From UBA3775 sp964625275 (GTDB taxonomy: Bacteria > Bacillota > Clostridia > Lachnospirales > Lachnospiraceae): a stretch of DNA of 41,400 bases. The position numbers were made by a program, and so were the translations under genes. The notes below the pieces were generated by a model. The model was not told where the DNA came from and did not search any database. It was given only the letters and a program-made list of their open reading frames with translations. The stretch lies in the NCBI GenBank assembly GCA_964625275.1, contig CAZVBH010000011.1, positions 1 to 41,400 of the forward strand. The letters run 5' to 3'. The first letter of the stretch is position 1. Every line of letters begins with the position of its first letter. Shown here one piece after another: positions 1-6,577 of the stretch.

Positions 1-1
1 T

Positions 2-565
2 CTTCTTGAAGAGTTTTCAGAGCTTTATTCTGAAACAGGCTTAGGCAGCAGCTCAAGCTCTAGCTCAATTGATGATTATGATGACTTAGACTATTGGGAT
101 TATGATGATGATTCGACTGTATCAAGTGCAATAATTGGAGAGGATGATACTCAGACAACTACAGTTGAAAATGATGGTGATTATACTTTGAATTTTGATG
201 GTACAAAAGTAACTTTTAAGTATAACACGGATGTACTTACGCTTAGTGAAGAAGATGAGGATTATGGTGTAGCCTTATATGATACTGTAAATTACGCATA
301 TTCAGTATCCTCATATGTATGGGCTGGTGATTCAGCAGACGAAATGTATGATTTTTATACCGGCGATTACTATGAATTGAGTGATGCAGGCACAATTTCA
401 ACTCAGTGTGGCGATGTTTATGTGCTTTTAGATGCTGACGCAAATGAATATTATTTGATTCTTGGCGTAGGTGATAGTGATTCAATCGTGTCATATTTAT
501 ATATTGACGATGATGCAGCTTATACAATTGAAGAAATAATTCAGGCATTGTATGCAGGAATATAA
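2..565 (+). CDS. 3' end of an acidic secreted or surface protein (5' truncated by the window)
   Basis: The frame is open from the first bases of the window to TAA at 563-565, so this is the last 187 residues of a gene that starts upstream. A TTG at 188 could be read as a start, but the frame runs unbroken before it and no ribosome site precedes it. The visible part begins with a Ser-rich stretch and an Asp/Tyr-rich stretch, followed by a domain of about 120 residues rich in Asp, Tyr, Val and Ser with alternating hydrophobic residues, which looks like beta structure. There is no membrane segment in this part. The composition resembles extracellular proteins of Clostridia. I do not recognise the family. 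A strong terminator follows 60 bp downstream, so the gene ends its transcription unit. Confidence 0.75.
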   Translation, partial: LLEEFSELYSETGLGSSSSSSSIDDYDDLDYWDYDDDSTVSSAIIGEDDTQTTTVENDGDYTLNFDGTKVTFKYNTDVLTLSEEDEDYGVALYDTVNYAYSVSSYVWAGDSADEMYDFYTGDYYELSDAGTISTQCGDVYVLLDADANEYYLILGVGDSDSIVSYLYIDDDAAYTIEEIIQALYAGI

Positions 566-624
566 TTTTTGATTACCACTATATTTAGTGAATTATTAAT
601 TTATGGTTAATAGATTAAAAAAGG

Positions 625-653
625 GGACTGTGGCTTAGGCTACAGTCCTTTTT
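625..653 (+). terminator. Rho-independent terminator after the first gene
   Basis: A 10-bp stem (GGACTGTGGC with GCTACAGTCC, one G-T wobble) closes a TTAG loop and is followed by TTTTT. It lies 60 bp after the stop codon at 565 and separates that gene from the ECF module. Confidence 0.9.
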
Positions 654-660
654 GCTGTGC

Positions 661-827
661 AAGGCAGGCATTTTTACAGCATCTTTTTGCTTACAAATTA
701 AAAAACATCTTTTTGCCTGCCAGCAGGCAGCTGTGCCATCACAATATCAAATTTACTTGCTAAGCGGGCAGGCTTATGATAAACTTCTAAATAGCCATTA
801 TATATAATAAAATGATAGGGAAGACGG
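661..827. other. Intergenic region with repeated GGCAGGC words and a small hairpin
   Basis: No gene is visible. The word GGCAGGC occurs on the plus strand near 663 and near 767, and its complement GCCTGCC near 715. A 6-bp hairpin TGCCTG-CCAG-CAGGCA sits at 714-729. Two similar strings, CATCTTTTTGC-like, occur near 680 and 706. A possible weak promoter (TTGCTA, 17 bp, TAAACT) lies at about 757-786. The sequence looks like a degenerate palindromic repeat rather than a riboswitch. In particular I see no B12-box-like sequence, although a transporter follows. Confidence 0.3.
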
Positions 828-1859
828 ATGCTTAATAAGATTAAAAAAAATAAAAATAAGTTTATTACTATTCTCGTAATTGCAGTCATACTCGTAGCAG
901 CTTATTGGTATGGTGGCAATAGTGATGAGCTTCATGGATGGTCAGTGTCTGATGATACAAAAGCATCTGTTAATAGTGTGACTCAGTCAGATGAATTTGC
1001 CGGAAAGGATAATGAAACTCAGACAGATGAGTTTGCTGGAAATTCAAATGACATTTCTTCAAATGATGGTGCTGTAACCGAACCAGACCTAAGTGTCACA
1101 CCTAATCTAGGTGTCACACCAGGTCAAACAGATGAAGAAGAGGTGCCTGGAACTGCCTCAGAAGTGAAGGAGAATACTTCTTCATCAGAACTGAATGCTA
1201 CAGAAGCTTCGTCTGATGATTATTGCTTGACTCCTACAAATACTGTAGAAAATTCAGGGCTTACACCAACAAAATCAGCTTTGACTCCGACCAAGTCTTT
1301 AGACAATTCGAGCTTAAGCCCAACAAAGCCATCTGATTTTGGTGGATTAACACCCACAAAGTCAGTGGGAACGTCAGGTATTACACCTACAAAGTCAGTG
1401 GGAACGTCAGGTATTACACCTACAAAAGCAGTAAATTCAGCAAGCCCAACACCGACACCTAAGAGTAATAATCTTAAATGCTATTTTACAATTGAATGTA
1501 AAACTGTGTTTAACCATACAGATTGGTTAAGTCCTGCACTTTTAAATATTCTTCCGTCAGACGGATATATCTTAAAAAAAACTGAGGTGAAATTTACAGA
1601 GGGAGATACAGCTTTTGACTTGCTAAAATCAGTATGCAAAAGCAATGGAATAAATTTGGAATATTCGTATACACCTGCTTATCACAGCACTTATATCGAA
1701 GGCATTGCTGACCTTTATGAATTTGATTGTGGTGAGCTTTCAGGTTGGATGTATTCAGTAAATGGTACATTTCCATCTTATGCTTCCTCGGAATATGTGC
1801 TTGAAAATGGAGATATTGTCGAGTGGCGATATACCTGTGACCTTGGAGGTGATTTGTAG
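828..1859 (+). CDS. Membrane-anchored DUF4430 (transcobalamin C-terminal-like) protein
   Basis: The protein has 343 residues. A Lys-rich N-terminus and one membrane segment (about residues 10-28) anchor it outside the cell. Residues about 30-215 form a Ser/Thr/Asp/Pro-rich stalk with repeated TPTK words, partly an exact 33-bp tandem duplication. Residues about 218-338 match the DUF4430 fold: a beta domain with a GWMYSVNG motif near residue 304, then a GDIVEW motif. DUF4430 resembles the C-terminal domain of transcobalamin and intrinsic factor and often lies next to ECF transporters in Firmicutes. The gene is 6 bp upstream of ecfT and must be part of the same unit. I infer an extracytoplasmic capture or scaffold protein for the transporter. 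A corrinoid substrate is a reasonable guess from the fold, not proven. The ATG at 828 follows a weak AGGGA ribosome site. Confidence 0.8.
   Translation: MLNKIKKNKNKFITILVIAVILVAAYWYGGNSDELHGWSVSDDTKASVNSVTQSDEFAGKDNETQTDEFAGNSNDISSNDGAVTEPDLSVTPNLGVTPGQTDEEEVPGTASEVKENTSSSELNATEASSDDYCLTPTNTVENSGLTPTKSALTPTKSLDNSSLSPTKPSDFGGLTPTKSVGTSGITPTKSVGTSGITPTKAVNSASPTPTPKSNNLKCYFTIECKTVFNHTDWLSPALLNILPSDGYILKKTEVKFTEGDTAFDLLKSVCKSNGINLEYSYTPAYHSTYIEGIADLYEFDCGELSGWMYSVNGTFPSYASSEYVLENGDIVEWRYTCDLGGDL
1358..1423 (+). repeat. 33-bp perfect tandem duplication in the DUF4430 stalk
   Basis: Bases 1358-1390 and 1391-1423 are identical. Each copy encodes the 11-residue unit KSVGTSGITPT. More diverged TPTK units lie before it, from about 1225, so the stalk seems to grow and shrink by unequal duplication. 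Confidence 0.9.
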
Positions 1860-1865
1860 AACCTC

Positions 1866-2846
1866 ATGAAAAGCATTAAATTTAGAAAAGGTAACTTTAA
1901 TGACAGACATCCTGTGGCACTTTTTACTTTTTATATGGCCATAATTGGCTTTACGATGTTTACGGAAAGTCCTATTTGCAGAGGTATTTCCTGCATATTT
2001 TCACTTGTGTCATTAGATGTGATTAAGGGAACAAAAGGTCTGCTTAAGAACATTAAATGGTCGATACCACTTGCTGTGTTGACAATGATAATCAATCCCT
2101 TATTTAATCACAGAGGAAGGACAATTTTAGGCCATTTTCCAAATGGCAATGCCTTGACACTTGAGGCGATTATCTATGGACTGGCTGCCGGCGTGCTTGT
2201 GATTACAATAATGGCCTGGTTTGGATGCTTTAATGAATCAATGGATTCAGACAAAATTCTTTATCTCTTTGGAAAGCTTTCACCAAATCTTTCCCTTGTG
2301 CTTTGCATGAGTCTTCGTTTTATTCCTGAATTTACCCAAAAGGCTTCTGAAATCAGCAATACAGCGGTGGCACTTGAAGGCGGAAGAACGGGTAATTTTC
2401 AAAAAAATAGAAAAGTGAAAGAGTGCCTTGATACTGAAATAACTAATTATTGCCAAGAATCAGGTAGTCAAAAAAGAGTTGGAAGACTTGAAAAAATTAA
2501 GCGGGGACTTTATGTGCTTTCAGCACTTATTTCCTGGGCTCTTGAACATTCCATAAAAAAAGCAAAAAGCATGAAAAACAGAGAGTATGGCAAAGCAGTC
2601 AGGACTAATTATTCCTGTTACAGATGGCTGCCGGCAGATGCTTTAATGCTCATTGCCACAATTATTTGTTTTGTTGTGTGCGTAGTGTTTTCAGTCGGTG
2701 GCTATTTGAAGTTTTGGTATTATCCGGTTTTCTATGGAGAGCTTTTTACAATGCAGGCAATTATTACTTACATATTTTTAGTTATACTGGGGATTTTACC
2801 ACTGATTTTTGATAGAGAAGCAGCAATTACAAACATTAAAGATTAA
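1866..2846 (+). CDS. ecfT: ECF transporter transmembrane component EcfT
   Basis: The protein has 326 residues and about six predicted membrane helices: a cluster in residues 15-140 and two or three near the C-terminus (about 255-322). Between them lies the long cytoplasmic region typical of EcfT, where coupling helices contact the two ATPases. The first coupling site appears as ALEGG after a conserved FIPEF stretch, and the second as SMKNREYG around Arg239, close to the usual SM-x-A-R-x-Y-G. The first lacks the usual Arg-Gly after Ala, a mild deviation. EcfT couples ATP hydrolysis to toppling of the S component. The start ATG is 6 bp after the DUF4430 stop; a GGAGGT site lies 15 bp upstream, which is long, so translational coupling is likely. 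The ATPase/S-component gene follows after 22 bp. Confidence 0.85.
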   Translation: MKSIKFRKGNFNDRHPVALFTFYMAIIGFTMFTESPICRGISCIFSLVSLDVIKGTKGLLKNIKWSIPLAVLTMIINPLFNHRGRTILGHFPNGNALTLEAIIYGLAAGVLVITIMAWFGCFNESMDSDKILYLFGKLSPNLSLVLCMSLRFIPEFTQKASEISNTAVALEGGRTGNFQKNRKVKECLDTEITNYCQESGSQKRVGRLEKIKRGLYVLSALISWALEHSIKKAKSMKNREYGKAVRTNYSCYRWLPADALMLIATIICFVVCVVFSVGGYLKFWYYPVFYGELFTMQAIITYIFLVILGILPLIFDREAAITNIKD

Positions 2847-2868
2847 TCTTTTAAGGAACGGAGAAAAA

Positions 2869-5709
2869 ATGTCAGGTATTAAAACAGAAAATTTAAGCTT
2901 TAGCTATGATGACTGCAGTGATTATGCCTTAAAAGCTGTTAATCTTGAAGTCAGACGTGGTGAACTTGTGCTTTTGGCAGGAAGCTCCGGAAGTGGAAAG
3001 ACTACCCTGATCCGTTGCCTTAAGGAAGAATCCAGACCACTTGGGAAATTAGAGGGTAGAATCAGCTTTGAAACTGCCACAAATTGCCCACTTATAGGAT
3101 ATATTGATCAGAATGTGGATGCCGGTCTGGTTACGGACAAGGTTTGGCATGAGCTTGCTTTTGGACTGGAAAACATGGGCTATGCTCAATCGGAGATAAG
3201 ACTAAGAACTGCTGAAATGGCATCCTATTTTGGACTTTCAGCAATTTATCATAAAAAAATAAATGAGCTGTCCGGTGGAATGAAGCAGCTTGTCAGCCTT
3301 GCTTCGGTAATGGTAATGAATCCTGAAATTTTACTTCTTGATGAGCCGACCAGCCGTCTTGATCCTATTGCAGCTGATGAATTTATTAGAATGTTGAAAA
3401 AAATCCATGATGAGATGGGTACTACCATAATAATTTCAGAACATAGAATCGGTGAAATTTTGCCGATTGCCGATAAACTTGCAGTTATGGAAAATGGAAG
3501 TCTGCTTTTGAATGAAAGCCCTCAGAAAGCAGTAAGAAGGCTTTATGAATTAAATAATCCAATTTGTAAAAACATGCCCTCTTGCGTGAAGGTATATTTA
3601 GGAGTAACATCCACCGATGAATATAATAACAGCATTATCAGTAAAAGCAGAAATATTAGTGAGGAAGGTAATGTCAGCAATAAAGCAAATATCTGCAATA
3701 AAGCTAATACCTGCAATCAAGCTAATATCTGCAATAAAGGTAATTCCGGTCATAAGGATTATGCCAGCAATAAAAACAATGTCGGTACTACAAGTAATGA
3801 TATTTTACCACTTAGCATAAATTCCTGTCGCTCTTGGATTGCAGACTATTTGAACAATAAAGCAGTAAATCCTGCTTGCGAGGATTTTAAAGGAAAATCA
3901 AAGTCTTACTCGAAGAGAAATGAAATTTTAGATGCTTCTCAATTTGAAACTCTTGATCAAACTTCTAAAAGCAATGACGGGTTAAGCAATGCCTTGGAAA
4001 TTAAAAATTTGAGCTTTGCCTATGAAAAAGAAAAATATATTCTTCATCATCTGGACCTTGTTGTTAAAAAAGGAACAATTCATGCGATTGTTGGTGCTAA
4101 TGGCTCTGGAAAGTCCACATTGCTTGCTGTGCTTTCAGGTATAAAGAAAGAATTTACAGGTAAAGTAAGTTTAATGGGACAGACTGCTCTAATGAATCAG
4201 GAACCTGAGTTAATGTTTTTTAAGGACTCTATAGGAGATGACCTTTTAGCCTTTAACAAAATGTATGGACACAGATGTACTGATGAGGAAATAAACAAAA
4301 TAATAAACGCCTGTAACATAGAAAATTTATTGAAACGTAATCCACTTGATGTGTCAGGCGGTGAATTGCAAAGGGCTGCACTTGCAAGAGTGCTTATGAC
4401 TAAGGCTGATATTCTCCTGCTTGACGAACCTACAAAAGGAATGGATGGAGTATATAAGGAACAGTTTACAAAGATACTTTTAAACTTAAAAAAAGAAGGC
4501 AAGACAATTATTATTGTAAGCCATGATTTAGAATATGTAGCACAGACGGCTGATAAATGCTCATTGATTTTTGACGGAGAGATACCGGTTACCTTAGATG
4601 TGCGTGAATTCTTCTCCGGCAATTCTTTTTATACAACAGATACTGTAAGGCTTGCTAAGGGATTTGTCTCAGGAGTTCTTTATGATTATGAGCTTATTGA
4701 AGCTTTAAAAGGACTAAATAATTGCAGTTCCAAAGACCTGAATAACCTTGATAAAGGTGAAGTGAGGTCATGCAAGGCTGATAAAAATGGCTATCCTGAT
4801 GCCTGTAATAAAGATGAACTGAAGGTGGAAAATAGCTATCCTGATGCCTGTAATAAAGATGAACAGAAGGTGGAAAATAGCTATCCTGATGCCTGTAATA
4901 AAGATGAACAGAAGGTGGAAAATAGCTATCCTGATGCCTGTAATAAAGATGAACTGAAGGTGGAAAATAGCTATCCTGATATCAGTAATAAAAACGAAAC
5001 AAAGTTGAATAACAACAAAACCTTCAATATTATAATGCTTATCTCAATTATAATATTGATACCTTGTACAATCTGGTTTGGGGTAACTAAATTAAACAAC
5101 AGAAAATATTATTTTATTTCGTTACTTATAATACTTGAAATGCTGCTTCCGGTTTTTGCTACTTATGAAAGAAAAAAGCCAAAGCTCATGGAAATGGTAC
5201 TTACTGCATGCATGTGTGCCCTTACTGTTATTGGCAGGGCAGCCTTCTACATGACACCTAATTTCAAGCCATGCATAGCCCTGGTCATCATTACGGGAAT
5301 TGCTTTAGGACCTTTTGATGGCTTTGTAACGGGAGCATTATCCATGCTTATCTCAAATATGCTTTTTATGCAGGGACCTTGGACACCCTGGCAGATGCTT
5401 GCAATGGGATTGGTAGGCTTTTTTGCGGGCCTTATAGGAAAAAATAAGCTTTTTCGTCAAAGTAAAGTAGCAATGTGCGTTTTTGGGGCACTTGCCTGCT
5501 TTTTGATTTATGGCCTCATTATGAATCCAGCATCGGTAATCATGTATCAAGGGGAGATAACTAAAGGTATGCTGATTGCTTCTTATACCACCGGCTTTCC
5601 AATGGATGCAGTTCAGGCAGCGGCTACCATTATATTTTTATTCCTGGGAGCAAAGCCGATTCTTAATAAATTAAAAAGAGTTATGAAATATATGCAGTAT
5701 GAAGCTTAA
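2869..5709 (+). CDS. EcfA-EcfA'-EcfS fusion: two ATPases and substrate-binding S component in one chain
   Basis: Starting at ATG 2869 (AAGGAACGGAG upstream) the protein has 946 residues. A TTG 60 bp earlier overlaps ecfT, has no ribosome site and was rejected. ATPase 1: Walker A with Lys44, signature LSGGMKQ at 134-140, Walker B Asp158-Glu159. A linker of about 140 residues carries a six-residue repeat. ATPase 2: Walker A Lys415, signature VSGGELQ near 495, Walker B Asp519-Glu520. A second linker has five 15-residue repeats (641-715). Residues about 720-946 form a membrane domain like ECF S components, with the GxGPWTPWQM-type stretch of the DUF4430-linked group (visible as QGPWTPWQM). With EcfT upstream, the locus encodes a complete ECF importer, probably vitamin- or corrinoid-related. 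Fusion of both ATPases is known; adding the S domain is less common. A duplex hairpin region follows the stop. Confidence 0.85.
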   Translation: MSGIKTENLSFSYDDCSDYALKAVNLEVRRGELVLLAGSSGSGKTTLIRCLKEESRPLGKLEGRISFETATNCPLIGYIDQNVDAGLVTDKVWHELAFGLENMGYAQSEIRLRTAEMASYFGLSAIYHKKINELSGGMKQLVSLASVMVMNPEILLLDEPTSRLDPIAADEFIRMLKKIHDEMGTTIIISEHRIGEILPIADKLAVMENGSLLLNESPQKAVRRLYELNNPICKNMPSCVKVYLGVTSTDEYNNSIISKSRNISEEGNVSNKANICNKANTCNQANICNKGNSGHKDYASNKNNVGTTSNDILPLSINSCRSWIADYLNNKAVNPACEDFKGKSKSYSKRNEILDASQFETLDQTSKSNDGLSNALEIKNLSFAYEKEKYILHHLDLVVKKGTIHAIVGANGSGKSTLLAVLSGIKKEFTGKVSLMGQTALMNQEPELMFFKDSIGDDLLAFNKMYGHRCTDEEINKIINACNIENLLKRNPLDVSGGELQRAALARVLMTKADILLLDEPTKGMDGVYKEQFTKILLNLKKEGKTIIIVSHDLEYVAQTADKCSLIFDGEIPVTLDVREFFSGNSFYTTDTVRLAKGFVSGVLYDYELIEALKGLNNCSSKDLNNLDKGEVRSCKADKNGYPDACNKDELKVENSYPDACNKDEQKVENSYPDACNKDEQKVENSYPDACNKDELKVENSYPDISNKNETKLNNNKTFNIIMLISIIILIPCTIWFGVTKLNNRKYYFISLLIILEMLLPVFATYERKKPKLMEMVLTACMCALTVIGRAAFYMTPNFKPCIALVIITGIALGPFDGFVTGALSMLISNMLFMQGPWTPWQMLAMGLVGFFAGLIGKNKLFRQSKVAMCVFGALACFLIYGLIMNPASVIMYQGEITKGMLIASYTTGFPMDAVQAAATIIFLFLGAKPILNKLKRVMKYMQYEA
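3673..3744 (+). repeat. 18-bp tandem repeat (4 units) in the linker between the two ATPases
   Basis: Four consecutive 18-bp units encode VSNKAN, ICNKAN, TCNQAN and ICNKGN (residues 269-292 of the fusion protein). The units differ at a few bases. The flanking linker is rich in Asn, Ser and Lys and is presumably unstructured. Confidence 0.85.
4789..5013 (+). repeat. 45-bp tandem repeat (4 close copies plus 1 degenerate) in the ATPase-to-S linker
   Basis: Units start at 4789, 4834, 4879, 4924 and 4969. The first four encode a 15-residue unit (G/S)YPDACNKDE(L/Q)KVEN and are almost identical in DNA; the fifth is diverged. All are in frame. This is a coding minisatellite and not a CRISPR, as there are no spacers. 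Confidence 0.95.
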
Positions 5710-5736
5710 AGCTTAAATCATGGCTTTAAAGGTTCT

Positions 5737-5756
5737 CTATGACCCACAGGTCATAG
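5737..5756. other. Perfect 8-bp hairpin downstream of the ECF operon
   Basis: CTATGACC, loop CACA, GGTCATAG. No T-tract follows, so it is probably an mRNA 3'-end structure and not the terminator itself; the stronger hairpin is 23 bp further on. Confidence 0.6.
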
Positions 5757-5778
5757 TACAGCTGTTTATTGTGGCATA

Positions 5779-5809
5779 AAAGTCCACCACCTTTTAGCTG
5801 GTGGACTTT
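5779..5809. terminator. Strong hairpin, likely (bidirectional) terminator between the ECF operon and cotJA
   Basis: An 11-bp perfect stem (AAAGTCCACCA with TGGTGGACTTT) closes a 9-nt loop. On the plus strand TTTCATATT follows; on the minus strand the stem is followed by TTTATGCC. The T-runs are short, so efficiency is uncertain. The position suits the end of the rightward ECF operon and of the leftward cotJA gene. Confidence 0.7.
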
Positions 5810-5856
5810 CATATTAGGAAAGTAGGCTAGCTCTCTAATACATGACAAAGGATTGG

Positions 5857-5926
5857 ATCAAAGCGGATATTCGCAATCCGCTTTGCTACTTGCTCATAAC
5901 CTTAAAGCCACTTCGATAAGGTTAAA
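5857..5926. repeat. Two-hairpin palindromic element, copy 1 (intergenic)
   Basis: This 70-bp block recurs at 21621-21690 with 63 of 70 bases identical. Hairpin A is AAGCGGAT (5861-5868) with ATCCGCTT (5876-5883) around a 7-nt loop. Hairpin B is TAACCTTA (5897-5904) with TAAGGTTA (5917-5924) around a 12-nt loop. Here it sits between the ECF operon terminator and the 3' end of the leftward cotJA gene, where it could also act as that gene's terminator-like structure. Confidence 0.85.
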
Positions 5927-5944
5927 TTAAGCTTTAAAATTTCT

Positions 5945-6214
5945 CTAACCACAAAATTTAAGATTAAGTTCTTTGAATACAGTCCCATTATGCAAGGCTT
6001 CATGGGTATCATAAAGCTCACCCCAGGTTTGCCATGGAACATATCCCATAGCAAGAGAAAGGCTTTCGATGGAAGAGGCAGGAATAACCTGTGAAGCCTG
6101 AGGATAAGGCGAAGAGGTGACTCTGTATGCACGATTAGTATTAGCTCTGTTATTCATACTGTAATTATGATAGCTGCCACTGTATTGTGGAGCATAGTTC
6201 TTTGAATAATACAT
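5945..6214 (-). CDS. cotJA: CotJA-like spore coat associated protein
   Basis: The protein has 89 residues and reads leftward from ATG at 6214; TAAGGA lies 7 nt before the start, a good ribosome site. The N-terminal third is rich in Tyr, Asn and Ser. The C-terminal half matches the CotJA family: LAMGYVPWQTW, then a Tyr-Asp and an ALHNGTVF stretch, then ELN and FCG at the end, close to the usual LAMAYVPWQ...GT-F-EL--PF-G. In spore formers CotJA is a coat protein encoded with CotJB and the catalase-like CotJC. Neither partner is here: the following bases hold no gene. It is the only leftward gene in the window. It may be a relic or a repurposed protein in a lineage with reduced sporulation. Another reading frame on the same strand overlaps it and has no family match. 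Confidence 0.75.
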   Translation of the reverse strand: MYYSKNYAPQYSGSYHNYSMNNRANTNRAYRVTSSPYPQASQVIPASSIESLSLAMGYVPWQTWGELYDTHEALHNGTVFKELNLKFCG

Positions 6215-6363
6215 GAAATATCCTTAAATCTCTTAACTTATATTATTCCTAAATCATAAAAAGGTTCATATTTTGATTATTCTTATTAAGGCTGATTTCC
6301 AAAAATTACAATAGACAGGCTATATTTTTCAATTAAGTTCAAAAATTACTAAAATATTAAACT

Positions 6364-6393
6364 TTGGGATTAACTTTTTTGGCTATTTATGAT
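6364..6393 (+). promoter_or_regulatory. Possible sigma-A promoter for the GH5 gene
   Basis: TTGGGA and TATGAT are separated by 18 bp. An alternative reading, TTAACT with TACTAT 17 bp apart, overlaps it. Either would start a leader of about 170 nt before the GH5 ATG at 6578. Confidence 0.35.
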
Positions 6394-6404
6394 ACTATAA
6401 GCCT

Positions 6405-6577
6405 TAAGAGAAGTCTTTGGGACTTTTTACTTAATTATAAACTCAAGCTATAATTAAGAGCCATGAATTGGCATTGATTAAAAAGCAGACAGTAAAGCTG
6501 TTTGTAAGCTATTTTTAAAATTTATAAAAATGTCTTTCGCTTACCGGATGGCGAATTGACAAAAATATGGAGGCTAT
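6405..6577 (+). promoter_or_regulatory. Hairpin-rich 5' leader of the GH5 gene
   Basis: No gene is present. Four inverted repeats follow each other: AAGTC-TTTGG-GACTT with a short T-run (6411-6428); a perfect 10-bp CTTAATTATA/TATAATTAAG with 9-nt loop (6430-6458); an imperfect stem around AGACAG/CTGTTT (about 6484-6510); and TGTC-TTCGC/GCGAA-GACA with a small internal loop (6531-6561). The last one ends 7 nt before the GGAGG ribosome site (6569-6573). The arrangement suggests post-transcriptional control, but I recognise no riboswitch class. Confidence 0.45.

Noticed and set aside
698..889. Leftward frame of 63 codons overlapping the start of the DUF4430 gene
   Set aside because: It is antisense to the membrane segment of a well-supported gene and its other end is made of GGCAGGC repeats; no ribosome site.
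2809..2868. TTG start extending the ECF fusion protein by 20 residues
   Set aside because: It overlaps ecfT, lacks a ribosome site, and the added residues are not part of the ATPase fold; ATG 2869 has a good site.
3617..3820. Rightward frame of 67 codons inside the ECF fusion gene
   Set aside because: It is a shifted reading of the Asn/Lys repeat linker.
4789..5013. Possible CRISPR array
   Set aside because: Units are contiguous, 45 bp, in frame in a coding gene and without spacers.
5902..6132. Leftward frame of 76 codons overlapping cotJA
   Set aside because: The other leftward frame (5945-6214) has a ribosome site and a clear CotJA match; this one has neither.
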